Source of the DNA: Periplaneta americana
Taxonomy: Eukaryota; Arthropoda; Insecta; Blattodea; Blattidae
Direction: 5' to 3'
DNA length: 64,000 nt
Assembly (NCBI RefSeq): GCF_040183065.1
Contig: NC_091121.1
Location: 38,591,287 to 38,655,286, forward strand
Shown here piece after piece: positions 1 through 14,500 of this stretch (position 1 is its first letter; every line of letters begins with the position of its first letter). Below the pieces are notes generated by a model, which was not told the DNA's origin, searched no databases, and was given only the letters and a program-made list of their open reading frames with translations. The translations under genes were made by a program, and so were the position numbers.

Positions 1-49
<49 letters not shown>

Positions 50-50
50 C
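1..50. repeat. (TAA)n microsatellite
   Basis: A pure TAA tract runs in from the window edge. Elsewhere in this window such tracts form the 3' tails of one LINE family (near 5.5, 28.7 and 47.0 kb), but no LINE 3'-end sequence is visible beside this one, so its origin is open. Confidence 0.9.
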
Positions 51-600
51 TCTAATAATTAGTTGTATCAAACTTTGCGTCTGTAACAGTTGTGCAGCAT
101 GATTATTCGTTTTATTCTATTTTCTGTGACGTTATCTCTGTACTAATATTATTAATTTACTGCTATATAATAATATTTTGTAAAATGTTTCTACATTGTC
201 GCAGTATATAGGCAGAACACTATGTATGGACCTATCATATTATACATGTGGTAAATCAAATATTGAATAATTATTAATTAGGAATAATAACTGTATATCG
301 AAGTTTTTCATACTATTTTATTTACAACTTCATGTTACTGTTTTGGTACGTTCCATTAGACATTTGTCATAAACGCAAAAAATAAAGCCTTATTTTTACC
401 GTGTGAGCAAAACATATGTGTATCTTATCTGTCGCCTTCCATACAAGATAAGACATGTCGGTGAGATGACCTTGTACTGTGCTTCTATTTATTGCGAGTG
501 TATCACGACCGATCGTATCTCACTCGAGGGTGCGACATTCGACCAAGTTCAAGCGAGCGATTTAACTCCAATGCAGCACTCTGATGCACATAAATACCAA
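51..600. other. AT-rich sequence with nothing recognised
   Basis: No gene, RNA or repeat similarity was recognised here. Short open frames exist but have no conserved motif. Confidence 0.5.
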
Positions 601-602
601 CC

Positions 603-755
603 TTTTTCTGAAACCAGACATTCACCTCATGGTTGGAGAAAACCTCGGGAAAAAACCCAACCAGGTATCAGTTTAAGCGGGAATCGAATCCACGCCTGAA
701 TACAACTCCAAATCGGCAGACAAGCACCTCAGCCAATTGAGCTACGCAGATGGCT
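603..755 (-). repeat. tRNA-derived SINE (minus strand)
   Basis: Read on the minus strand, a tRNA-like head starts near 751 with a box A-like stretch (GCGTAGCTCAATTGG) and a box B-like stretch at 680-693 (GGATTCGATTCC). It is followed by a body with the paired motifs AACCTGG/CCAACC and GAGGTTTTC. The same body type recurs near 45.6, 50.1 and 57.3 kb, so this is a dispersed pol III SINE rather than a tRNA gene. Confidence 0.8.
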
Positions 756-884
756 GGCTGTCTTATTCTGGTCCTAGGTGTTAACGTAGAATTTATATAT
801 TTTTGTTACACTATGCCAAAGCAAGTGAAATTACATTTATTACAACAGTGGATTGGAAATGATTCCATCTTTACCTTACTCACG

Positions 885-1069
885 ACTTTTACGGAACCCA
901 GAGGTTCACTGCCGCCCTCACGTAAGCCCGACATTGGTCCCTACTCTGAGAAAGATTAATCCAGTCCCTACCATCAAATCCCACCTTCCTCAAATCCATT
1001 TTAATATTATCCTCCCTTCTACGTCTCGGACTCCCCAAAGATCCTTTCCCTCCGGCCTCCCAACTATAT
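885..1069 (-). mobile_element. LINE 3'-end fragment (AGTA-tail family), interrupted
   Basis: Minus-strand translation gives RRRREDNIKMDLRKVG, then DRDQ-like and AYVRAAVNL segments, which match the C-terminus of the longer LINE copy at 59.3-60.5 kb. The fragment resumes at 2203 after a 1.13-kb insertion. It is decayed and non-coding. Confidence 0.8.
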
Positions 1070-2202
1070 GGGCTATTCAAATTGACCGAAATATAGAGAA
1101 AATTGACCTTGCAATTTTTAAATACAATGAAACTTTTCCTGTCCGCAGACAACTGTGATATAATGCTTTGTGCGAAGTTTGAGGCATCAGAACTTAATAG
1201 TGTTTAAATTAATAATATTTAAATTTATCGTATTTTCATAAAATTAGCAACTTTAAACTATTGTGGCTCCGAAACCCTTTCACCCAATGATCAAAATCAT
1301 GGTTTATTTTGATGCTGAGAAGTTAAACTTTATATTGACATGTAAACAGTTTTTCTTACTTTTTATGGAAATGGAGAAATTTAGATTTTTCTTCATTAAG
1401 ATGCCTTTGGCCACGAAAAAATATTTTTAAAATATATGGTTAGATTCTGCATTGAAAGTACAAATAAACACATATTTTTTACTGGTGGTACGTTGATAAG
1501 AAAGTATTGAAAATATCAAATAAAGAAAATAAATAGTATGCGTGTGAACTAACCAGATGACTGTGAGTCGGGATGTAGTCGAGATAAGCAAGGCCAGGAG
1601 ACAAACACGTGATGTGTCGTCTAGCAGTCATGGCTGGGCTAGCTTTATCACAAGTTTTCATAAACACAGGAGTAAAATGACGCCCAATGCTCGCTTATCT
1701 TCAGCTCTCGGCCATTGCATGCGATACTGTGCCGTTCAAGTCTAGGCATGTGAAAATAATTTATTTAATACCCTCGAAACTTATTGCCAAGCCACTAAGC
1801 AAACAATGCCAAATCCCTCTTAATAATGCAAGGTTTTTTCTCAATATTTTTTTACATTTTTACAAATGACCAAAAAGCCTAAAAGCAAGTAAAATCAGAT
1901 TATCTGTATCTCTGTGTACAATAAAAATAAGGATTACTTCATAACCTAACCTACCAAATGTCAGCTTCAAAATAAGCTCTCGTTCAATGTTCTGCAGTAA
2001 ATGGTTCCAGAGTTCTGAGCGCTGAAAGAGGCTTGTTTTTATAAAATACGCTAAATTTGTCACTCAATAATACAAAAACCGTTTGACTTTCGATAGTATA
2101 TTTTTGAAAATCCACTCCCCTCAGCATATAGTATAAGTAGGGAAAAAATTAGAGTATAAAAATGCGAGGTTTTTTACTGATTGATTTCATATGGAATAGC
2201 CC
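1070..2202. mobile_element. TIR element inserted in the LINE fragment
   Basis: The ends are GGGCTATTC and GAATAGCCC. They are flanked by ATAT at 1066-1069 and 2203-2206, and the LINE sequence on both sides is continuous (CCTCCCAACT into TTTCTGG). The element is about 1133 bp with no recognisable transposase, so it is a non-autonomous DNA transposon of unassigned superfamily. Confidence 0.65.
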
Positions 2203-2262
2203 ATATGCATTTCTGGTTTCGCCCATACATGCTACATGCCCTGCCCATCTTCCATCTTTACC
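2203..2262 (-). mobile_element. Continuation of interrupted LINE fragment
   Basis: Minus-strand translation reads WAGHVACMGETRN, the motif immediately upstream of the 885-1069 fragment in the intact copy at 59.5 kb. This confirms that the 1.13-kb element split a pre-existing LINE. Confidence 0.7.
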
Positions 2263-2485
2263 ATCGAGGGAAAAGTTATTTAAAACTGACTGCAAGCATA
2301 CATTTTTAACAATGAGGCAATTTTTGCGATCCCTTTCACAGTTCGAAAAAAAAAAAAAAAAAAAAACCTATTTCAATAACCTACAATGGGCTAGTTACAA
2401 ACCTAAAAATCCGGTCTCTGGTCATTACACACAAGAACTATTTGCCAAAAGAATAAAAATTTGAGTTGCCTGCTCATTAACTCAC

Positions 2486-2665
2486 CAAGCTGCACTTCAC
2501 TGTCGGACGGCTGTGCCACGTGCGACAGGTGAGCTGGTGGAGTGAGACTAAGTCTATCACTCTGCACCTGCTGCAACTTTTGTAATAATGCTGATGTCTG
2601 GTCTAGCCGGACTTGCATTGCTTCCTCTGCAGCTCTCTGCTCATCTTTTACTTGGATGTCTTGTT
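2486..2665 (-). CDS. BRD7: BRD7 exon 10 (last visible coding exon)
   Basis: It encodes EQDIQVKDEQRAAEEAMQ and LLQKLQQVQSDRLSLTPP, matching the human DETTRLLRELQEAQNERLS coiled coil. It ends VQLG at donor gtgagt with one base of the next codon, so translation continues in a further exon not found to the left. Confidence 0.88.
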
Positions 2666-5509
2666 CTGGAATGTAAAAATTTTTCAACTAGGCACAAAAG
2701 TAAGAAGTTCTGTACATACTGTACAAATCATCTCTTTAAATGACAATCCGTGGTGAGAATAAACATGAGTATATAGTATATACTGGACTTTTTTAAATAT
2801 ATACTCTTGTTAGTAAGAATAAAAACATTTGAGTACCTACTCATTTTTTATTACATACTCATAACATGGAGGCATAGTAGAGTATACTCAAGTGTCCATC
2901 TTGTACAGAATATATATACTCATGCTTGATAAGAATAAAAGCTAGTATATTCTCATATTTATAAGTTCGTTCTCATGTTATTCTGAGTATGGTTTGTAGC
3001 AGGCTCAATTCTGAATATTTGTTGATCTGTGTTCAGTTTAAAGTTAAATACAAAAAAATGGCAGAATTTATGAACGATGTAGTACCTCATGGAGAAATAT
3101 AGAAAAAAGACGTGAACTTCAGAAGCCTTTAACACTTCACAAAAGTGAATGTGAAAAAGGTTAAACACGTATTTGTTATTCATAAAAAAACATAGCCTAT
3201 AAAAATATGAATGGCTAACAAATTATAAGATTAGACTGTATTGTTAAATATAATTAACAATTACAGTTTATTTTGTAAAATTTGAATTGTAAAATGCAAT
3301 TACTTGTAACTTTAAATTATATATATAACTCTCTATAATAAAAAATAGAATTAGCATAACTGGAATTCTAGAAATGGATTGTAATCTCTATCTAACATCC
3401 CGTAATGACGATTTCCCAGTACTATTTTCTTGTTTCCTGTTTATTAACATCACTTATCTGATTCACTCTCTCTTTCATGTTTATTTATTTATTTATTTAT
3501 TCATTTATTTATTTACTTATTTATTTTATTAATTAATTAATTAATTAGTTTATTTATTTATTTATAAAAAGCAAAACACAAACCACTACAGCATGCGGAT
3601 AGCATGCGAAAAAAAAAAAAACTGAGCATCACGGTACAATGTGGTCAAAGAGGATAGGTAATTCGAGTACATACTAACTTTTAAACTATCAAGAAGGCTG
3701 TAGAGATAAGTATATATTCGAGTTAGGTAGAATGTCTTTATTCTTACGAATATGAGTATGTTCTAGTGGTTACGAGTATATAATCACAGGAAGTGCTCAT
3801 ACTCAAAAGTATAAACCTTGAGAAAGTACTTAAGCTCTATTCTTACTACCCAATAAGTTTTGTTTGGTGACAAAAGGACGTAGTACAATAAAACTCAATT
3901 TAATGACACACAAATATTATTAGTGATGATGGCATGGAGAGTTTCAGTTGCTACAGAAATATTAAAACAAATTTTAACAATAACATAAAGCTCAAGTTGT
4001 CTAACACAGGTACATAACTTACCCACTATATCAAGGAATTTTGTATCAATTCCAAGTTCAGAAAGAGACTTAAGTGCTCCAAAGTCCACTTTAATATCCT
4101 GTTGAAAATTTGGCATTTGATGCATCTTGTCATCATGCACACCCTGCATGGCAACAGGTTTGCCTTCGAGCAGCTGTCTAATTCGCTCTTCCTCCTCACG
4201 CAATCTCCGTCTCTCCTCCAATATACGTTTTGTTTTGCGATGCTCTCCTCCCGTCAGAAGATCCAACAAATTATCCACCATTGTGAGGGTGTAATCACAA
4301 TCTTTGGAGAAGTCCAAAATACTGCAAATTAAAATTCAAAATGTATTAATAACTTCTATGGGGGAAATCAATATTTTGTGTTAACGAAAAAACCATTACA
4401 ATCGCAATCTCATTTCTAACTTCATGTAGAATTCATCATCATCATCAGTATGCGTAGACACACCTGATTTTCACGAATTTCTGCTAATTGAGTAAGAGGG
4501 TTACAGGTATGAACGAGACTTGTTCTGTAGACATGTTTCATGATCGCAATTTGTCGCGAATTTTGCTCGTTCTTACCATTTTTTTTTAAATATAATTTGG
4601 CAATTTTCTATTAAACACGATTTATTCACGAATATATTTAATCAAACACGATTTCTTTATGAATATTGTTGAATCATACATTTTCATCCGTCAAGAAATT
4701 CCATTATTATATTTTCAACAATGAAACATTCGAAATAAACACGAAACTGGGTTTGTCTTTCATGTTTTATCATCTGTAAAGCATGGGTGTTCAACTATGA
4801 ACAATGAAAATCTGTGTGTTGCACACTGAGACAAGAATAAATATGTGTAAAATATATTTACCACATTTTCAGCTAGAGTACGCAATGCAGACTAAGAAAT
4901 AAAGTCGAAAAATGAATGTTTTATTACCAGTATTGGAAACTGTTCATACAATTTCCGCATTAACATATATTCAGTAGACATGGCCTAATAACTGGTCTTA
5001 CCTTTCAGCATATTGAACACATGTTTCATCGCCATACGTCTGGTACACCAGATCTGATTCTTCTTTTGTCAGATTAGCAAAAGTAGAATCATAAGATGGA
5101 GCATATGAGCCAAAAGCACCATAATACAGTGGTTTAACTGTGAAGAAGAAATAGCAAAATATAACAACATTCTGATTTCAGTACGATCTCCTCCAGATAT
5201 TTTACAATTATTATCTTTTTAGCCAAAAAATCTGGTGTTTTATTTCCTTTATACTGTATATACTCGCGTAATTTTCGAACCATAATTTTTAAACATCAAT
5301 TTTGGACTTCATTTTTTTCCCCACGTAATTTTCTCATTCAAATATTTAAGTCCTATTTAAATTTTCTTTTTACTTCCATTTTAACTGGTCATTCCAGTAC
5401 CAGGAGGGATGTTTTGCAAAGCAATGCACCAGGTCGTCTTTTTCACACCTTTTCAACCCAATCCAACATTAACTCGCAATTCATCCACCCTTTTTCCTGG
5501 CTACCACAT

Positions 5510-5548
<39 letters not shown>

Positions 5549-8500
5549 TTTTATTTTCGCTGGCAGAGTTAAGGCCATAAGGCCTTCTCTTCCACTCAAC
5601 CCGCCTTAATCACTACAATACATATTTAAATTACGAATATTTACACTACACTTGAAAGGTTCTCCAGCAATATTCTTCAGTTAAGTTTTAACGACTAGTA
5701 GACTACATATTTATTTAAATTTAGATAAACCTATAAGGTAAAATAGTAACTTAATTTATGAGCTAATTTAATTCAATCAATTATAATTAATTTGAGATTT
5801 GAGATAGCTAGTAAAATGATGAAAATTAATTTAATATAAGCTTACTGGAACTATGTTACAGGGAGAAAAAAAATATATATATATAAATCTAAAATATATT
5901 TCTATAATGAGAATATTAATGTAATTGCCATTAGAGGTTTTGTAAATCTATTTAGAGAAATTAATGATAATAATAAGAATGGACAGATGTTAGTTTCATT
6001 ATATGTAATAAATATTAATCAGCAATTAATTTGTTAAGTAAGAATTTATGTAATTTTGACCTAAATGAAGTTATTGTCCAACAACCCCTTACATCACTCA
6101 GTTCCAATTTCTAGCAACTGGAACTGTATAAGATGAAGAATATAAAGATGTCTTGTGGTAGGGTATAATGAGTAAATTTTTATGAGATCTTGTACTTAGC
6201 TGATAATATGCGGATAAATTTTGAAAACGAGAAGCCAAATAGATTGAGGTAACAGTGCGCAAAATTTGAAATAAGAGAACAAGAGAATGCAGGGCTCGTC
6301 AATCGCTTAGCCTTACACCAGCAGGAAACCTGACTCCATTTGGAATGGTCTTCCTTTGGAAAATGATATATGGCAGCCTATGAGGGTGATTTCTGAGGCA
6401 AGATTTATCAGCAGTCATTCTAAAATGAGTTTAAAGAAATTTATTTAGAAATACGCAAAATTACGGTAGAACTTAACGCCGATCTTTTCTTATTTGTTTA
6501 AGAAAATCGCGATTTTTCCGCAGTTGCTTTGGGTTTTTATTCGTTCTTAATCATACCAGTGCAGCCCTTTGAAATAAAATACTGTTCTTCATAATGTCAT
6601 GTCATTTTTTATTTCCTCGCATAATTTACGCACCCTTACTTAGGAATGGATTTTTTCTCCCAAAAAAGTGCGAAAAATAAATACGCTATTTTTTTTCTGT
6701 AGTTTAGTTAGGTAATAGATCATTTTCTTACAATCTTCAATTTTAGCCCCTTTTCTACACTGTTATGAAATATTATAACTTGTATGGCTGCCCCAATCTG
6801 ATAATATGACAACATTTTGGAATTGATTTAATCCATATGAGAGATTTTGCAAATATATATAAATAGCAATAACTTCTCCTTCAAAATTGCTGTATATTAT
6901 CCTACAGAATGGTAAACTGAAAAGAGAGGACATGTTACCCCCAGCTCTTCCTCCTCTTAGGCCCAATTGTATAAAACTCCCTGACTAAAGATAAACTTTG
7001 ATCGAAGATCAGAAAATGAACCGAGTTCAGACACTTCTCCTATTGTATAAAACTTTTCTGCGATCAAATTACCTTGGTTCAAATGCAATTTAAGTTCACG
7101 TGAAAAGGATTTGGCAACATCGCATGAACAGGTGAAGTATGTGCTGCGCGGATCATGTTGTACAAGTTTGTTCAGTGTTGCCAATCTACCAACTTTAACT
7201 CTTTTTCAACGACAATTTCTTTTAACTTTTATATTGCTTAAACAGGGATTTAGTGACCTTTTTAGCACCCCATAGTGACAAAATTTAATATTTCTTTGTT
7301 GAAAATGAGAAATCTAGCAACTTTCCAACTACTTTTTGGCGACTTTCCGTACACTTTGTTGGAGACACTGGTTTGTTTTGTGCATTGTAAATGATGACAA
7401 TAAGAAGAAGGTTGACTGTTCTCCAAATTGTTATCATGTTATGGTGTTTGATACTGCTAAACATAATAAAGCTTTATAAACGACAATTTTCGTTTAGTAA
7501 TACAGTTAATTGAAAATTTATGAATGTACCATCATATCCATTAATAATTGATGGTTGTTATAAACATAATATAATTATAGGTTATGTTATTTGAGACTGC
7601 TGAACATGATAGAGCCTTATAAAATATAAGAATGTTTGTGTATTAACGCAAGAAATTGAAAAAAAAATATATATAAATGTACCTTCCATATCTATTAATA
7701 TTAATAATAATAACGGATATTTTATTTGCACAATCTGTCACTCGTATATTTCAAACAGAAAAGAAATAACTGAACTTGGATCATCTAACTTAATCGGAGA
7801 AATTTCTTCAGTCAAAGTTGACTTTAGTTTAAGACAAATTAATCTCAGATTAGACTTTATACAACACAAAATTCCAAGTTCAGCGAGAACGAGGATCAAT
7901 TTAACGTCTGATCTAAGATTAAATGGTTTATACAATCGGCCCTTAATGTGATATAAGGGATCCATCTGTATAAATTTCTGACCACTCCTTATGTGGGTAC
8001 CTTGTCTCAATAAAATTGTTTCTACAGCCAGAGTCTTCAGAACTATTTATTTTTAACATCGTCCATGAGGGCCAAACTGTGTTCTATATGAATAGTATTT
8101 AATGTGTTGTCTTTCATTAATAAATTTTCTTTCCTTTGAGGAATACTTAAGCGGCCGAGATGTAGATGGGAGGATAATATTAAAATAGATTTGAGGGAGG
8201 TGGGATATGATGGTAGGGACTGCATTAATCTTGCTCAGGATAGGGACCAATGGCGGGCTTATGTGAGGGCGGCAATGAACTTCCAGGTTCTCTAAAAACC
8301 ATTTGCAAGTGATTTTATAAAACTTTACTGTGTTTTTTATCTATCCACAGTTTGGATACATATTTTTATGCTTGACCATGCCGAAATGTAGTAATTATAC
8401 ACCTGGTAGCAGCCCTTTAATGGACCTCATTAAAGTACACCTATTCATTAAAGGTCAGGTGTTCCACCAATCAGAAAATACCATTGTAGCAATATGAAAG

Positions 8501-11500
8501 CGCAAGTATCGATTATTCTCGGATATGCAATCGAAAGACAACTAGTTCTGTTACTATAATAATTAGCGTTAATTGTAAATAATATTCAAATGCGGATGCT
8601 TTAGCAAAGAAGGGCAGCACTGCTACTTACAGACCTGTTACTAAATCTACGTATTACTCTGTGAAAAGATTTATTAAATCTACATACTTAGACTTCAACA
8701 AACAAAATTTGATAACACAATCCCATGGGAAAAAATGGAACTCTCTGCATCAAAATCCACAGTTAATTCCCGATTTACCACGAAAATCGTCTGTAGCTGC
8801 ATTTAGATTGGCAACAGGCCATGATTGTTTGGCCAAACACCTGCATAGAATTGGAATATATCAGTCCCCTAACTGTCCATTGTGCAACTCAAACCAAGAA
8901 ATGGATTCGGAACACCTCAAAATCTGTGCTTCAGTGGCTGGTCATGATAATATCTTTGAAAAATATTGGAGTGCAAGAGGTCAAATGACTTTATTGTCAA
9001 ACGCCTGGCATTAGAAAACAACAACAAATAATATTCAAATAAATTCAATTTGTCATCTCGTTTTTCAATGTCTAATTCAATTTCAAGGTTATATCAAGAT
9101 TAATGTTTATTTTACTCTCTAGATTATATCACGGTCAATGTCGACATTTGTTTCTCGGAAAAAATCAATACTTTCGCGTCTGCGCACATCTCACAATTTA
9201 CGAGGTATAGCACAAGGTCAGTTCCGCTCCTCAGTCAGATAAGAATAACATGAATACTTATGAATAATTTCAAGTTAGAAATATGGTCGAGCATAAAAAG
9301 TCGTATGAAACTTGACTATACTGGTAATTAAGATGCTCATATGAAAATTATGAAACTTGCTTGCGCTCGTTTCATAAACATACTCGCGTCTTAATTACTA
9401 CCATTATAGGCTCATTGCATAATGTACTATTATAGTTGGGGTCAAAAGGAATTATATAAATGATGAGTGTTACCTGTTTTGGCAACATTACGTCTGTCCT
9501 CTCGGAATCCCTGAAGTTGACCAGTTCCATGTGTGAGCTTTCCAGTCAACATGCCAAGTGAAATAGGCCGTTCATTTGTTCCTGGCGTCACTCCATCACC
9601 AGGAACGAGAATTGACAGAGATGTGCTACCATCTTTACGTTGTCTCAGAAAACCCAGCTACAAAGAAGAAAGAGATTATGATCAACTCTGTAATTCAAGT
9701 AATCTGAAAAAAGTAAGTAATCAAAATATATAATGAAAAACATGCACATACATTTGTATTCGGTCGTTTCAATGTCAGACGCTCAGCAGCTGCCTGGGCT
9801 GCTCTCTGTGCTTGTTCCAGGATTTCTTCTGGAGTTAGATCATCAGGAATAGCCTCAAACTTCCCACTGGATATAAAAGAATACACTGGCTATAACCAAA
9901 GGAATCATATCACAATTAAGAGAGGAGATAGGTGAAATTTTGATCATTTTCAGTCAAAAGTCGTATTTTAGTTTTTTTTTGTGAAAAATATATCAGTAAT
10001 CTCTTATTTACTTATATGTAGAACAAATATCAGTGCTGTGTGGCACTTGGAAAGAAAAATTACGTCATAATTAAATGGCTGCATCTTTGAATTTGAATTC
10101 CATGCAAACATTACAGGCTCTTTTCTCACACATTTTTTTTTTCAGCACATTTCATGTTCAAAGTGTAATGGCTCTTACAATTTTCATGGTAAGAACATGA
10201 CATTTTTACTACATGTTCTACATACAGCTTCTATATACTGTGGTTAACGAAACACAGTAATTTTTTTGATAAACTAAATACTTTCGAGATTAAAAAATAA
10301 AATGCGCCTATTTAGTGAACACTAAAAATTTAAATTTTGAAGATACCCATAAAAAAATTATCTCCACTTATAGATGTAAATTACAAATTCTGGACACTTA
10401 ATTCTTTTCTAATCATATCAGAGATGTTGTACAAAATACTTATGCATGAATTAAATTTTGCAAAGAGGATATAAATTTTGAAAATATGCCATTTTTTAAA
10501 ATTTGAATAACCCAAAAACCATTCATCTTATCATAATGAAACCTATACGTAAAAATACTTACAGCTAGGGGATGAAGTGTACAAAATATGAAATTTCTAC
10601 CTTAAAAATCATAGAAAATATAAATTCCACCCACCATCCCCCTGAAGCTATATCTTTGATGACTTGATGAATGGACAGGCCTGTCTTGAATTTTGCTGAA
10701 TGACGTTTGAAGGTTTGATCAGCAATTTACAGGCCATCTTGAATGGTTTACCAAGTTAAATTATTTCAACTTGTCTGGATCTTAATGACATCTCCTTTTG
10801 AAGAACCTCGTAATGTCTTATTGCATTTCTTTATCATCATCATATCCCTCACGTATTAGACCCTACAGGATCTGTTACGGTCTCATGCCAGCACTTTCGT
10901 GGTCTTCCCAATTTCCTCTTTCCTCTTGGTACATAAGTAAGAATCTGTTTAGGCCATCTAGTGCGATCCATCCTTTCGACATGTTTTTTTCCACTGAAGT
11001 CGATATTGTTGAACAAAATTAACTATAGGATCCATTTTGAGTTCCTGCAATATGTCCACATTTTTACGGTATTCCAGCAAAGAGCATCCCGCTGTTCATC
11101 TCATGAACCTCATTTCCGCTGTCGTTAGCCTTTGCTCATCAGCTTTTCTGATTGTCCATGCCTCGCTACCGTAAGTGAGGACCAGTCGAGCTAGTGTTTT
11201 ATATACCTTTAGCCTTGTATGTTTCTGAACATGGGAGGATTTGAAGACGGCATTAATGACGCCAGTGATTTCTTTATATATGCATTTCTTTATATATGCT
11301 AAAAATCTGATTGCTAGCCAGTGAGGGTGACTCGCCCTTCCCAGTTCCGAAGCCTCATTTCTATCCATGACTCTCTCTCCTTCACTATTAGTATATGTTG
11401 CTGTTGTTTAGTCAACTATCCCAAGAAAGGTTTGAACCTCAAACATGTGATACCAACATGGCACAAATTATGAGAACAATTGTTTACATAGACCACCTAT

Positions 11501-14500
11501 GAGGCAACTAGGCCCCCTTCATTGCATACGTTGCCGATTAGCTACATATTCCACTAATCAGACTTCAGATTTAGACAAACAAATGTTTTTCCTCTGACAC
11601 ATATCGTCAAGTGAGATGTACGCCTGATAATATGGTATACGAGGTCTGTCTAAAAAGTATCGGACCTTAAATTTTCCCGCGCAAAGTAGTGATTCTAAGG
11701 CGGCGCCACTGTGCATGGTGGAAGGAGGAACTGTAATGCGCATGCTTGAATTTTTTCACTGCATTCGCTTGTGCCAGTCACTGGCTGGTGGTCGCCAAGT
11801 AAGGTGCTGTTCTAAGTGTTTGTCGGATTTAGTTTTCTCGCAAGATGACTGAACGAATTGAGCAAAGATACTGCATCAAATTTTGTCAAAAGCTTGGTGA
11901 TTCTCAAAGTCAAACAATTCGTAAGATTCAGCAGGTGTTTGGGGAAGATGCGATGGGTGTAACACAAATTAAAGAGTGGTTCAACCGATTCAAAGATGGC
12001 CGCACATCAGCGGAGAGTGAGCAGCGTTGTGGCAGGCCCCAAACTGCTCGGAGTGCAGCTGTTGTTGAGAGGGTGCGAAATTTGGTGATGGCAGATCGTT
12101 GTTTGACTGTGTGGGAGATTGCCGAAGAGGTTGGAGTGAGTAAAGATTCTGCACATGCAATTTTGCGTGATGATTTGAACATGAACCGAGTGGCTGCGAA
12201 ATTCGTGCCCAAGTTGTTGTCCCCGGAACAAAAAGACCTCCGTCGTGACGTTGCACAGGACCTTCTGGACTCCGCCAACACTGATCCTGGGTTTCTGAAC
12301 ACTGTGATAACTGGAGATGAGTCATGGGTGTATGGGTACGACCCAGAAACAAAAAGACAGTCGTCGCAATGGAAGCATCCCGAGTCTCCAAGGCCGAAGA
12401 AAGCGCGGCAGGTGCGAAGCAAAATCAAGGTGATGCTGACTGTTTTCTTTGATGTCCGTGGAATTGTGCATCACGAATACGCACTGGAAGGACAAACGGT
12501 GACATAGGAGTACTATCACGATGTTCTCCGGCGACTCCGTGATGCAGTTCGGCGCAAAAGACCAGACATGTGGACGGCGAACAACTGGCACTTGCATCAC
12601 GACAATGCCCCCGCACATTCATCCCAATTGATCCACACTTTCTTGGCCAAAGATGGAATTACAACCATTCGCCAACCTCCCTACTCTCCAGACCTGGCTC
12701 CTTGCGACTTCTGGTTGTTTCCAAAATTGAAGACACCACTGAAAGGATCCCATTTTGAGAGTAGAGAAGAGATAATGCGGAACGTGACGACGGAGCTGAA
12801 CACCATTCCAAAAGAAGACTTCCAGAGGTGTTTCCGGCAGTGGAAGGATCGGTGGGCTAAGTGTGTGCAAGCACAAGGGGCCTACTTTGAAGGGGATTAG
12901 GGTCCCAACCCCGTCAGGTATTTGAAATATTTTTTCTGGCTAAAGGTCGGATACTTTTTAGACAGGCCTCGTATGTTATGGTCTGTAAATTTTTGTTTAC
13001 TATTATAATAAGTTAAAATGTCTTCAAATACATTTTCAAGGATGTTGTATATTTTATGTTCTGATTTTCCATTATTTTTTTATATGCTCACTAAGGACTT
13101 TCCTCAATTTTTTCAGTAGTATTGAAAATAGACAAAAAGAAAAGGGGAAGTTCTATATGCGAATTTATATGGTTAAGTATAAATTTTCCTATTCATTTCA
13201 GAATGACCATTAATCAGTCGAAAACTAAATACATGGCTTGTGCAAAGGCAATCCTCAAGAATATACATATATATATATATATATTTTATCCAATGCCACC
13301 AGGTTGTCTTTTCGACATTTCTGGTCTTCTCTCCTGGCCGTGGCTTAGTTGTAACCCACTTCTGAGGTTGGGGCGCCTGGAAGGCGGAGTTACATTACCC
13401 CGATGATGTGATAGGATGATTATGATAATGTGGTGCCAGGAGAGGTCTTAAATCTAAACTTAACCTAAATTCCAGACCATGGACGAACACAGCAATAATC
13501 CCCTTTAAGGAAAAATTCCTGTGCTCTAACCGGGAATCGAACCCGGGACCTCATGAACTATAGTCAGAAGCTCTGACCACTAGACCATGAGGCTGGTCAC
13601 CCTCAAGAATATGCCATCCTCAATAACAATAGGCAGATATGACTTCGAGAGAGTGGATGAATTTAAATACCTGGGATCAACAGTTACTCATTTTAATGAT
13701 ATTTCTTATGAAATAAAGCAGAGGTTAATGGCTGCCAATAGAGCTTACTTCGCCTTAAGAAAATTACTTTGTTCAAGAATTTTATCTCGTACCACAAAGA
13801 TAACTATCTATAAAACACTTATAAGACCTGTACTAGCATATGCTGCTGAGACGAGGTCCCTAACAAAAAAGGATGCTGGAAATTTAGATGCCTTTGAGAG
13901 GAAGATACTCCGTAAAATAATTGGTCCAGTATTCGAGAGGGGAAGATGGAGGAGGTGATATAATAATGAGTTATATTCCATCTATAAAGATCCGCCTATT
14001 AGAAGAATAGTAAAAGCAGCAAGGTTAAGGTGGGCTGGGCATGTGGCATGGATGAATGATGTAGAAATTCCTAAAAGGATATTAAATGGAAATCCTGGGG
14101 GCCAAAGAAGCCGTGGACGACCAAGAATAAGATGGTTGGATGGAGTTGAGGAAGACATATGTAAGATGGGATACAGGAATTGGAAAGCAATTTCGCAGGA
14201 TTGAGACAACTGGCGGAAAATCGTGGAAAAGGCCAAGGTTCACAATGAACTGTAGCGCCAAGAAAGAAGATTCATTTCAGAACAACGAAAGGATTGAGGT
14301 CCTCACAGTACACTCCACTGTTTACTCATGATATGCTACTCATGCAGCATTGTGAGTCACAGTGGAATGTGATATCACAAATTTTTGTCACTGCCAATAA
14401 ACAAACATCTGTACACTCCTGCATTGTGCAATGGTTCCTGAGGGGTTGCAGTGCCAAGAAGAAAAAATATTATTAATAATTCTATGATAAAGTTAACAAA

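Noticed and set aside
1-2400. Search for the missing last BRD7 exon
   Set aside because: No acceptor followed by a plausible C-terminal BRD7 sequence was found on the minus strand. The stretch is mostly LINE, TIR element and SINE, so the exon is presumed off window.
11928-12428. Long minus-strand frames over the mariner
   Set aside because: They are shadows of the transposase frame on the plus strand and have no motifs of their own.
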